Positions 1 to 6,298 of a stretch of 8,745 nucleotides of DNA are shown one piece after another. The translations under genes and the position numbers were made by a program. The number at the start of each line of letters is the position of its first letter. Positions within the stretch are counted from its first letter, which is position 1. Origin of the DNA: Deltaproteobacteria bacterium (GTDB lineage Bacteria; Desulfobacterota; Binatia; UBA9968); assembly GCA_021323355.1 (NCBI GenBank), contig JAJONK010000241.1, positions 1 to 8,745 of the forward strand. The letters run 5' to 3'. The notes beneath the pieces are model-generated. The model had not been told where the DNA came from, searched no databases, and saw nothing but the letters and a program-made list of their open reading frames with translations.

Positions 1-369
1 GTTCAGCAGCTTACGTCGCTCGGTCTTGTGAGTGCCTACCATCACTTCTTTGGCGAGGCGCAGGGTGCAGAGTCCCGACCAACGCTCTACCTCCGCCGTG
101 ATCCCGAAAAGCCATATCATATTGACTACTGCTTCATTCCGGAAGCGTGGGTCACAATGCTTCGCTCGGTCGAAGTTGGCACTGACGAGCCGTGGGCGAG
201 ATACAGCGACCACCGACCCCTTGTTGTCGATATAGACGTGCCAGGCGATGGCGTGCCTAACAACACGCTGCAGCCGACCGGCATGAGGGTCCCACCCATG
301 CCGGTCGGCAGTGGGTCGGCCGCTCTGAGCGTGTGCGTTAGGCAACGCTTAAATCGAAGCCGTGGATAA
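1..369 (+). CDS. Endonuclease/exonuclease/phosphatase family protein, C-terminal part (5' end outside window)
   Basis: The frame is open from the first base, so this is the 3' end of a longer gene; the internal GTG at 28 is not a convincing start. The EEP-fold signature is visible: YHIDYCFIPEAW at residues 37-48 counted from the window edge, then YSDHRPLVVDID at 68-79. The final SDH motif supplies the conserved Asp and His of the metal-dependent phosphodiesterase or phosphatase active site (DNase I/exonuclease III/sphingomyelinase superfamily). The substrate cannot be inferred from this fragment. The family core should end at about base 240. The remaining ~40 residues (from PNNTLQPT onward) are translation through the attC-like hairpin at 255-343 and look non-functional, as often happens when a cassette gene lacks a stop before its attC. 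The stop at 367-369 overlaps the next gene's GTG start. The superfamily is fairly sure; the specific role is unknown. Confidence 0.75.
   Translation, partial: VQQLTSLGLVSAYHHFFGEAQGAESRPTLYLRRDPEKPYHIDYCFIPEAWVTMLRSVEVGTDEPWARYSDHRPLVVDIDVPGDGVPNNTLQPTGMRVPPMPVGSGSAALSVCVRQRLNRSRG
255..343 (+). other. attC-like integron recombination site (attC1)
   Basis: The element begins with GCCTAAC (255-261, fits RYYYAAC) and ends with GTTAGGC (337-343, fits GTTRRRY); these outer boxes are exact reverse complements. Inside them, CACGCT (264-269) pairs with AGCGTG (328-333). A 13-bp perfect stem joins GCCGACCGGCATG (273-285) to CATGCCGGTCGGC (297-309). The right arm is longer than the left by an unpaired stretch (310-327). 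The 89-bp length, nested imperfect palindrome and boundary heptamers are what is expected of an attC site. A GTG start follows 19 bases after the right box, which fits a cassette border. The alternative is a REP-like hairpin family without integrase function. No integrase gene is in the window. Confidence 0.65.
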
Positions 370-832
370 ACTAACTGCAACAGAACGCTCTCCGCTTGGT
401 TCGCTGGAGCAGCGGACAGAAATCGCCTCTCAGGGTATGAGAGGTCTGTTTCTCATCAACGGTGGAGGAGCAGTCGCACTGCTTGCATTTCTGCAGAGTG
501 CTTGGACAAACACTCCCGCTCTAGTTCCGTACGTAGCTTCTGGAATTGTAGCTTTGATGCTCGGCTTAGTATTCGCCGCAGCTGTACCGTTTGTCCGAAT
601 TGCCGCTTCTTTGCATTACCAAACAGAAAATTTCAATCGGGCTCGACGCTACTCGTTTTGGCATCGGCTTCTGGAAAAGCTAGCCATCGCAGCGTTCATT
701 GGTATCCTCGTTGTTGTCACAGGTGTGTTCGCCAACCTTCCAGCAGTTGGACAGCAATCGCCTAACAACCGATTGGATCCCGACGCTCGCAAGACTCGCG
801 CGGCTCAACCGGAACGTTTTAGCTCCCAGTAG
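362..832 (+). CDS. Small hypothetical membrane protein (cassette gene)
   Basis: This gene encodes 156 residues from GTG 362, or 131 from an internal ATG at 437; neither start has a clear Shine-Dalgarno sequence. The N-terminus is hydrophilic (about 1-27), followed by two adjacent hydrophobic segments (about 32-48 and 53-78), a polar stretch rich in Arg, Gln and aromatic residues (83-105), and a third hydrophobic segment (about 107-127). It is therefore probably a three-pass inner-membrane protein. The segment GMRGLFLINGGGAVALLAFLQ resembles small uncharacterised proteins seen in proteobacterial genomes and cassette arrays; no function is known to me. The last ~25 residues (from SPNNRLDPD) are translation of the second attC-like element, in the same reading phase as the PNN of the preceding gene. 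The start lies 19 bases after attC1, consistent with a mobile cassette. Confidence 0.65.
   Translation: MDKLTATERSPLGSLEQRTEIASQGMRGLFLINGGGAVALLAFLQSAWTNTPALVPYVASGIVALMLGLVFAAAVPFVRIAASLHYQTENFNRARRYSFWHRLLEKLAIAAFIGILVVVTGVFANLPAVGQQSPNNRLDPDARKTRAAQPERFSSQ
760..822 (+). other. Degenerate attC-like site (attC2)
   Basis: GCCTAACAAC at 760-769 is identical to the left end of attC1 and sits in the same relation to the preceding reading frame (S/V-P-N-N). An inner stem can form between CCGATTG (769-775) and CAACCGG (806-812), with one A/C mismatch. The right box is poor: GTTTTAGC (815-822) instead of GTTRRRY. The EVE-domain gene starts 15 bases further on, as expected for a cassette border. 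I read it as a diverged or partly inactivated attC. The left box and spacing are direct observations; the role is inferred. Confidence 0.4.
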
Positions 833-837
833 ACGCG

Positions 838-1271
838 ATGAGTTGGATATTCCAAGGCAATCCTGAGATGTACGCCGTCGACGACTATGTTGTTCGGTAC
901 CCTGAGTTAATCTACTGGAGGACCCCTCGATACGCATCTGAAATTCGAGTTGGTGATCGCTCATTTCTTTGGCGGTCTGGCCCTGAAGCTGGCGCCATAG
1001 CAATTGGTACGATCGTGGAGCTTCCAACCCTCGGCACAAAGTTAGAAATCCTGAGGCGCTCGGTACAGATCTTTGGATAGCGACCGCACCTGATCCTGAT
1101 GAAGTGAAAACGGGGATGCATTTGGATGAGATCCGTCTCACTGCAGAGGAAGGCACGCTTCTGCGAGATTCGGTGAAAAACGATGACGTTCTGGCGAACT
1201 CGCTCGTTATCCGCATGCCAACAGGCACGGTCTTTCCGCTGTTTTTGGATGAAACTATGCGCCTCGAGCAG
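838..1271 (+). pseudogene. EVE-domain protein, frameshifted and missing its extreme C-terminus
   Basis: The ATG-initiated frame (838-1080) begins MSWIFQGNP and contains YWRTPRYASEIRVGD and FLWRSGPEAGAIAIG, the typical N-terminal half of a bacterial EVE (PUA-like, modified-base or RNA binding) domain. It stops at TAG 1078. The missing half continues in frame +3 from about 1047 (NPEALGTDLW, then TGMHLDEIRLTAEEG and VIRMPTGTVFPL). Adding one G after 1041 restores K-V-R-N-P-E-A-L-G, so a single-base deletion in a G run explains the break. The EVE-like sequence seems to extend to LDETMRLEQ (ending about 1271), near the usual end of such ~150-residue proteins. It then passes in frame into TcuA sequence. 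EVE proteins often lie near restriction or HNH genes, but none is seen here. The gene is either a true pseudogene or a one-base sequencing error. Confidence 0.75.
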
Positions 1272-1442
1272 GCGCGTGTCATCATGCAGGATGACACGCC
1301 GTCGAAGAACATTTTCGCAGCGGGAGAAGTGATGGCGGGCAATATCCTGGGTAAAGGCTATCTCGCGGGATTTGGCTTAACCATCGGTTCGGTCTTTGGC
1401 AGAATTGCCGGAGCGGAGGCGGCGCGTCATGCCGGTACCTGA
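1272..1442 (+). pseudogene. tcuA: TcuA-type FAD-dependent tricarballylate dehydrogenase, C-terminal remnant
   Basis: About 56 residues match the C-terminal end of TcuA-like flavoproteins (fumarate reductase/succinate dehydrogenase flavoprotein superfamily). The motif IFAAGEVMAGNILGKGYLAG closes the FAD site, and GLTIGSVFGRIAGAEAARHA forms the last helix. In characterised bacteria TcuA oxidises tricarballylate to cis-aconitate and hands electrons to TcuB. The whole N-terminal Rossmann and catalytic region (about 400 residues in the family) is absent: the frame continues upstream into EVE-domain sequence with no TcuA homology visible. The open frame containing the fragment could start at GTG 1104, giving an EVE-TcuA chimera. 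The stop at 1440-1442 overlaps the ancestral tcuB ATG at 1429 by 14 bases, so the original tcuA-tcuB pair was translationally coupled. The fragment cannot be an active dehydrogenase. Confidence 0.75.
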
Positions 1443-2526
1443 CCTGATCAAAGAGGGCGAGCGGTAGATGATGATCTGCGATGCCTGCCGCTACTGCGAG
1501 GACTACTGCGCCGTTTTTCCGGCGATGGAGCAGCGCCGCATGTTCACAAAAGCCGATCTTGTGTACCTCGCAAACCTCTGCTTCGATTGCCGCGACTGCT
1601 ATTACGCTTGCCAACATGCGCCGCCGCACGAATTCGGCGTCAATATCCCAAAGCTCATGGCTGAGCTGCGAACCGAGACCTATCGCGAGCATAGTTGGCC
1701 GGCGATTCTATCCGGTTTATTAAGGCGGAACGGATTAGCTGTGAGCCTGATCACCGGGGGCGCAACTCTTGTAGTCTTCATCCTGGTTCTGCTGTTCATG
1801 GGACCTGTTGTTTTGACGGCCACTCACCTGGGCGAGGGCAGCTTCTACCGGGTGGTGCCGTACGTCGCGATGACCATCCCGCCGATCCTTATTGCGCTTT
1901 ATGGCCTAGTGGTTTTTACGGTCGGTGCCAGCCGCTTCTGGCGTGAGACCGGCGCCGGCGTTTCCGACGTGATCAATTTAGCCGCGTTGTGGCACGCCAC
2001 TCGCGATGCATTCGGTCTCGCATACATGAAGGGCGGCGGCGCAGGCTGTAATTATCCGAACGAGACCTTTTCGCAGTTCGCGGCGTCTGTTCCATCACAT
2101 GGTGTTCTTCGGATTCCTGTTGGATCTAGCCGCGACCAGCGTAGCGGCCTTTTATGATCATATCTTGGGGTGGCAGGCACCGTATCCTGTGCTGAGCTGG
2201 CCGGTCGTCCTTGGAACGGTGGGTGGCATCGGCCTGCTGATTGGACCTGTCGGAATGCTATATCTAAAATGGAAGAGCGACCGCGACCCGTCGGACCGAA
2301 ACATGGTGACCATGGACGTAGCTTTTCTGGTGTTGCTGTTTTTAACCAGTTTGACTGGAATGCTACTGCTGATTTTCGCGACACCTCGGCTATGGGAATG
2401 TTGCTGGTCATTCATCTGGGAGTGGTCGCCGGGTTTTTCTTAACCGCCCCCTACGGCAAGTTTGCCCATGTCGTCTACCGCTACGCGGCGCTGGTTCGAT
2501 ACTCTATCGAGCAGCAGCGAAACTAA
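1429..2526 (+). pseudogene. tcuB: TcuB-type 4Fe-4S membrane electron-transfer protein, disrupted
   Basis: TcuB re-oxidises TcuA by passing electrons through Fe-S centres and heme to the membrane quinone pool. The frame from ATG 1429 (MPVPDLIKEGER) hits TAG at 1465-1467; translation could restart at ATG 1468 behind GAGGG at about 1455. From 1468, two four-cysteine clusters follow: C4, C7, C10, C14 and C38, C41, C44, C48, with APPHEFGVN after the second, as in the family. Membrane segments lie at about 90-111 and 128-156. After GCNYPNETFSQ the frame shifts: an extra base near 2076-2080 moves the protein to frame +2 (RRLFHHMVFFGFLLD to LTGMLLLIF). A missing T in the T run 2373-2376 returns it to frame +1 (RDTSAMGMLLVIHLG to SIEQQRN, stop 2524). 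Corrected, it would be about 365 residues, near family length. Three lesions suggest decay, though both indels could be sequencing errors. Confidence 0.85.
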
Positions 2527-2820
2527 AGGTGATTCAACCGCTATTTTCGACCAGCTCCTCCCTCCTGCCTCTCACGAAAGCGTGTGCAACCACAGTTCTG
2601 GCGCATCGTTGTTTGACGTTTTTGCCTGGAGAGATAATGAACCAGGTCGGTTGTTCGGAGTGAAGATTTTTCCATTTCGCACCTGTCGGAATCGAAGGGC
2701 GCGCCGAACTGTGATATGGGTCCGATAGAATTTGCTCGACAGCTAAGCGGCAATTTAGATATGTAGTATTCACTGATTCCACAACATCGGCATACCGGTA
2801 GCAAATCTTTTGGAGGTAAG
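2527..2820 (+). other. Gene-free spacer upstream of the first TctC-family gene
   Basis: I see no credible gene in this 294-base stretch. It probably carries the promoter of the binding-protein operon. The only box pairs I can point to are weak: TTGACG (2613-2618) and GATAAT (2633-2638) are each good matches but only 14 bases apart, which is too close for a normal sigma-70 promoter. No convincing terminator for tcuB is visible. Confidence 0.4.
2812..2816 (+). promoter_or_regulatory. Ribosome binding site of first TctC-family gene
   Basis: GGAGG lies four bases before ATG 2821, within TTTTGGAGGTAAG. It fixes the start of the gene and indicates efficient translation. Confidence 0.8.
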
Positions 2821-3903
2821 ATGGATCGCGCGGATAGAAGGGTCATCCGGTGCGCGCTGACCGCCCTCGCGTTTAGCAACGTGTTTCTCGCGGCGCCCGT
2901 GCTTTCACAGACGCCGTACTATGCCGGCAAGACGATTGCGATTATCCGCGGCGGAGGCCCGGGTGGTTCGGGTGAGTTTCAGTCGCGGGCTCTGATGCCG
3001 TATCTGCAGAAATATATTCCAGGAAATCCGACGATCGTAATGGAGTACATGCCGGGCGCGGGCGGAAGGAAGGCGGCGAATTATTTCTATACCGCCAAAC
3101 CCGATGGTCTAAAGATCGCGTCCGCCGGCGCGATGATTCCCGGGCCTATTTTAGGCCTGCCGGGCAGCAATTATGATATCGACAAATTTCCATACATAGG
3201 CTCTACCGAAACCGGCAACCCGTACATTCTATTTACCCGCAAAGCGGCGGGGCTGGACACTCTCGACAAAATGCGGCGCGCTCCGGCACTGCGCATGGGA
3301 GCTCACTCGGTGGGACACTCGGTGTATGTGACCGCGCGTATGTTTGCTTATATGCTGGATTTGAAAGAGCCAAAGTTCGTCGTTGGCTTTACCGATCCTG
3401 AGATGGACGTCGCCATGCAGAACAACGAGCTCGACGCTCGAACCACGAGCAATACCGATAGCCTGCTGCGAAAAGACATGATGGATAATATTCACGTCCA
3501 CGCCACCATCAGCAATCCCAAAGGGAGAACCGATCCCCGCCTGCCTGGCCTGCCTGACCTCGACACATTCGCCAAGAACGATAAAGAACGAAACGTCATA
3601 GAATTGTTCCGTGCCTTCCAAGTGCCGCGCTGGCCGCACCATCTATCGCCCGGAACTCCTCCGGAACTGGTCAAGATACTGCGGCAAGCGATGATCAAAA
3701 CCTTCAACGATTCGGCATTCCAGCAGGAATTCAAGAAACTGATGGGACGAGAACCGACGCCGCTCACCGGAGAGGATGTTCAGAAGCTGGTAAAAGAGTT
3801 ACCGCGCGACCCGGAAGTCATTGGGCTTTATAAAAAGTTCCCGGAAGTCATTGGGCTTTATAAAAAGTTAGCCGAGCATGAGCCGCTGCCGCCGCGCGGA
3901 TAG
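2821..3903 (+). CDS. TctC/Bug-family periplasmic substrate-binding protein 1
   Basis: This 360-residue protein should be an extracytoplasmic solute receptor for a carboxylate or similar small acid. A signal peptide is visible: positive n-region (RR at 6-7, R10), hydrophobic core at about 11-28, likely cleavage near residue 29-31. Family features follow: YYAGKTIAIIRGGGPGGSG, YIPGNPTIVMEYMPGAGG, ANYFYTAKPDGL, and a C-terminal HHLSPGTPPELVKILRQA. The typical carboxylate-contacting loops are Gly-rich as expected. GGAGG sits directly upstream. The C-terminus holds an exact 30-bp tandem duplication (PEVIGLYKK twice), so the protein is 10 residues longer than its evident ancestor and otherwise intact. 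A paralogue follows 81 bases later, probably in the same operon. No TctA/TctB membrane subunits are in the window, so it is an orphan receptor here; its ligand is unknown. Confidence 0.9.
   Translation: MDRADRRVIRCALTALAFSNVFLAAPVLSQTPYYAGKTIAIIRGGGPGGSGEFQSRALMPYLQKYIPGNPTIVMEYMPGAGGRKAANYFYTAKPDGLKIASAGAMIPGPILGLPGSNYDIDKFPYIGSTETGNPYILFTRKAAGLDTLDKMRRAPALRMGAHSVGHSVYVTARMFAYMLDLKEPKFVVGFTDPEMDVAMQNNELDARTTSNTDSLLRKDMMDNIHVHATISNPKGRTDPRLPGLPDLDTFAKNDKERNVIELFRAFQVPRWPHHLSPGTPPELVKILRQAMIKTFNDSAFQQEFKKLMGREPTPLTGEDVQKLVKELPRDPEVIGLYKKFPEVIGLYKKLAEHEPLPPRG
3810..3869 (+). repeat. Perfect 30-bp tandem duplication (two units) inside the coding region
   Basis: Bases 3810-3839 and 3840-3869 are identical. 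The unit is exactly ten codons, giving PEVIGLYKKF then PEVIGLYKKL. The absence of any difference between copies points to a recent slippage or unequal recombination event, or to an assembly artefact. Confidence 0.95.
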
Positions 3904-3932
3904 ATTCTAAAAAATTTCATAAAGCTCATCGA

Positions 3933-3956
3933 GGCCTGCTATGCGGCGCTCAGGCC
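3933..3956 (+). other. Short hairpin between the two TctC-family genes
   Basis: GGCCTG (3933-3938) can pair with CAGGCC (3951-3956) across a 12-base loop. No T run follows, so it is not a classical terminator. It might modulate mRNA stability between the two binding-protein genes, or be chance. Confidence 0.25.
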
Positions 3957-3975
3957 AACTTTGAGAATGCGTTAC

Positions 3976-3980
3976 GGAGG
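3976..3980 (+). promoter_or_regulatory. Ribosome binding site that decides the GTG start of TctC-family gene 2
   Basis: GGAGG is followed by TCAT and then GTG at 3985. The frame is open further upstream to TTG 3961, but this site selects GTG 3985 and gives a proper signal peptide starting MKKLFLSLL. Confidence 0.8.
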
Positions 3981-3984
3981 TCAT

Positions 3985-5013
3985 GTGAAGAAATTATTTT
4001 TATCGCTTTTGATTGTGTTCGCTCCTCTTACCGAACTGCACGCGCAAGCGCCTTTCTATCAAGGCAAAACGATTACATTTATCGTCGGCTCTGGCTCAGG
4101 CACGGCATATGACATCTACTCGCGGTTGCTGGCGGCCCACATCGGAAAGCATTTGCCCGGCAACCCCACCGTTGTCGTGCAGAATATGCCGGCGGCAGGG
4201 GGATTGGTCGCAGCCAATTATGTTTACGGAGTTGCCAAGCCTGACGGCCTGACTCTGGCTTCCATCAATCCGGCCCACTACTTCAATCAGCTCCAGGGCA
4301 ATAAAGAAGTGAAATTCGACTGGACGAAGTTCGCCTGGATTGCCAGCATGGACAAATCGGAGCACATGCTCTACATGCGCAGCGATACGCCTTACAAGAC
4401 CATGCAGGACGTCCGCAAAGCGGCGGAACCGCCCAAATGCGGCGCCACGGGAACGGGAACCAGCGGTCACTACATCCCGCGGATGCTCGAAGAAACTCTC
4501 GGCACTAAATTCACCATCGTCACCGGCTATGCGGGCGGCAATGAAATTGATCTCGCCACTGAGCGCAACGAAGTAGTTTGCCGCTCATTTACTACTCAGG
4601 CCTATTTCCAGCGCGAGCCTTATCATACTTGGCGCAAGAAAAACTTTGTCCGGATACTTATGCAGACCGGCCGTACCCGCGATCCGCGATTGCCGGATAC
4701 GCCGCTTCTGAGCGAACTGATGGATGAAGTCAAAACACCGGACCTGGGCCGACGAGTAGCGACGGTGATGCTCGGTTCCGGCGAGCTCGGCCGACCCGTA
4801 GTGACCTCGCCAGCTACGCCGCCGGATCGCACCCAGTTGTTACGCGATGCCTTTATGAAAAGCATGAGTGATTCAGTGCTGTTGGAGGAAGCAAAGCAAA
4901 AGAAGCTGGACATCACACCTGTATCGGGCGAGGAGCTCGCCAAGATCGCTCGTGAAGTTATCGATCAGCCGCAGGATGTCGTCGATCGCATCCGAAAAAT
5001 ACTCGCCCAGTAG
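3985..5013 (+). CDS. TctC/Bug-family periplasmic substrate-binding protein 2
   Basis: The gene encodes 342 residues from GTG 3985. The signal peptide is clear: two Lys after the start, hydrophobic core at about 4-16, LHA before a probable cleavage at residue 20. The mature part opens FYQGKTITFIVGSGSGTAYD and carries HLPGNPTVVVQNMPAAGG and YGVAKPDGLTLAS, which match the equivalent stretches of the preceding protein. The pair are therefore diverged paralogues rather than recent duplicates. Its end (GEELAKIAREVIDQPQDVVDRIRKIL) differs from protein 1 but closely matches the tail of the third, broken copy at 6459. It should act in the periplasm as a high-affinity receptor for a carboxylic acid, possibly the substrate of the downstream enolase-superfamily enzyme; that link is inferred from neighbourhood only. 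No defect is seen. Confidence 0.9.
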   Translation: MKKLFLSLLIVFAPLTELHAQAPFYQGKTITFIVGSGSGTAYDIYSRLLAAHIGKHLPGNPTVVVQNMPAAGGLVAANYVYGVAKPDGLTLASINPAHYFNQLQGNKEVKFDWTKFAWIASMDKSEHMLYMRSDTPYKTMQDVRKAAEPPKCGATGTGTSGHYIPRMLEETLGTKFTIVTGYAGGNEIDLATERNEVVCRSFTTQAYFQREPYHTWRKKNFVRILMQTGRTRDPRLPDTPLLSELMDEVKTPDLGRRVATVMLGSGELGRPVVTSPATPPDRTQLLRDAFMKSMSDSVLLEEAKQKKLDITPVSGEELAKIAREVIDQPQDVVDRIRKILAQ

Positions 5014-5120
5014 CGATACGGGCGGCGGAGAAGTCACTTACTCACACTGGAATCGCCGCGATCATATTCGCGAGCCTGTCAGCGCCTGCTGTTTACCTAA
5101 CGAGCCGATAAAAAATCCAA

Positions 5121-5125
5121 AGGAG
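5121..5125 (+). promoter_or_regulatory. Ribosome binding site supporting a TTG start
   Basis: AGGAG lies seven bases before TTG 5133. It makes TTG the best start of the enolase-superfamily gene. The 119-base spacer 5014-5132 holds no other clear signal, though one frame reads a short hydrophobic peptide (GIAAIIFASLSAPAVYL, ending about 5108) that could be relic signal-peptide sequence. Confidence 0.65.
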
Positions 5126-5132
5126 AACTGTT

Positions 5133-6260
5133 TTGGAAATAGCTGATATCGAAATTCTCGAGCTGCAAAATATTCCGGTGACTCCGCCGTTGTTCAAGCA
5201 GCCGGTGCGCACGGCCGTGCGGCTGCTGAAAGTCAAAACCGACGACGGCCAGATCGGTCTCTCCCAACTCGGTGGGTTCATGCACTCGGCCACGGCGGCG
5301 TTTATCCAGCAGGACCTCCTGCCGTTTTTAAAGGGCAAGGATCCGCTGGAGAACGAGCGCTTGATGCATCAGATGCTCTGGAGATTTAACACGCGCGCCC
5401 ACGCCGGGGTGTGGAATTTTGCCGCCAGCGCGATTGATGTCGCGCTCTGGGATATAAAAGGGAAGTTTTACAATGCTCCCGTATGGCGTCTGTTGGGCGG
5501 CGCGCAAAAAGCCATCCCGTCCTACATCACCTTCGGATTGCGCGCTTATAGTCGCGACGAGCTCGCCGAGGCGGCCAAACACTGGGTTGCGAACGGTCAG
5601 AGCCGACTCAAAATTCAAGTCGGCCGCTCAAATATTCGTGGCGAGATGGATCCTTCCGGCGCCAGCGGCGAGCATCGCGAAGACAATCCGGCGGAAGATG
5701 AGTCTCGCATCAGAGCGGTGCGCGAAGCGGTGGGCGATGATGTTGAATTGATGGTCGATGCCAACTGTTTGATGAAATACGATGCCGCGGTGCGATGGTG
5801 CAAACGTTTCGAACCTTATAATCTCATGTGGTTCGAAGAACCGATCATCCACAACGACCCACACTTATTAGCCGAGCTGCGGAAACAAACGTCAATTCCT
5901 ATTGCCGCCGGTCAGTGGGACAATTTTTTCAAGCTTGCCGACCTGGTAAAGCAGAATTCTGTCGACTTCTTAAACATCCACGTGCTTTCCGTAGGCGGAT
6001 TTACCATGGGTATGAAAGCGGCGGGACTGGCGCACGCGTTCAATTTGCCGGTTGGAAATGGCGATCACTTCGATATTCACCTGCACGCTGCTGTCCCCAA
6101 CGGCTGGCGCGCCGAGATTCACGTAAATAATTGGCTGACGGCAAATGTCGTCTATAAGGACCTGCCGGCGCCACTCAAAGGATGGATAACTCTGACGGAA
6201 AAGCCGGGGCTCGGCCTGGAGCTTAATGATGACGCGATCAAAGAGTTCCAAGTGCGGTAA
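5133..6260 (+). CDS. Mandelate racemase/muconate lactonizing enzyme family protein (enolase superfamily)
   Basis: The protein has 375 residues: an N-terminal capping domain (about 1-125, with NFAASAIDVALWDIKGK at its end) and a TIM-barrel catalytic domain. Such enzymes abstract a proton alpha to a carboxylate, usually as dehydratases or racemases of sugar or hydroxy acids. By eye, metal ligands include D209 (VDAN) and E235 (WFEEP). Several key places are non-standard: the usual K-x-K reads K160-I-Q162, the third metal-ligand Glu reads Q261 (IAAGQ), and the Asp of the His-Asp dyad position reads H283 (NIHV). A His-rich stretch, GNGDHFDIHLHA (308-319), includes H312 and may hold the catalytic base. 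The enzyme thus probably belongs to an uncharacterised subgroup; the reaction cannot be named. It lies 119 bases after a binding-protein gene on the same strand, suggesting co-transcription and a shared substrate. Confidence 0.9.
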   Translation: MEIADIEILELQNIPVTPPLFKQPVRTAVRLLKVKTDDGQIGLSQLGGFMHSATAAFIQQDLLPFLKGKDPLENERLMHQMLWRFNTRAHAGVWNFAASAIDVALWDIKGKFYNAPVWRLLGGAQKAIPSYITFGLRAYSRDELAEAAKHWVANGQSRLKIQVGRSNIRGEMDPSGASGEHREDNPAEDESRIRAVREAVGDDVELMVDANCLMKYDAAVRWCKRFEPYNLMWFEEPIIHNDPHLLAELRKQTSIPIAAGQWDNFFKLADLVKQNSVDFLNIHVLSVGGFTMGMKAAGLAHAFNLPVGNGDHFDIHLHAAVPNGWRAEIHVNNWLTANVVYKDLPAPLKGWITLTEKPGLGLELNDDAIKEFQVR

Positions 6261-6289
6261 AGCGGAGTTCGCGTGAAGTACGAGTTTTT

Positions 6290-6296
6290 GGAGGGG
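6290..6296 (+). promoter_or_regulatory. Relic ribosome binding site of the broken third TctC gene
   Basis: GGAGGGG followed by TCAT resembles the GGAGGTCAT in front of TctC gene 2. It precedes ATA 6299, where a start codon would be expected. Confidence 0.55.
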
Positions 6297-6298
6297 TC

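Noticed and set aside
680..1342. A 220-residue open frame on the minus strand
   Set aside because: It runs antisense to the membrane-protein gene, the EVE gene and the TcuA remnant, all of which show family motifs; its Ser/Arg-rich composition is that of a shadow frame.
2099..2443. A separate 114-residue membrane protein gene
   Set aside because: Its sequence is the central part of TcuB displaced by two indels, not an independent gene.
2613..2638. TTGACG and GATAAT as promoter of the TctC operon
   Set aside because: The boxes are good but only 14 bases apart, too short for a sigma-70 promoter.
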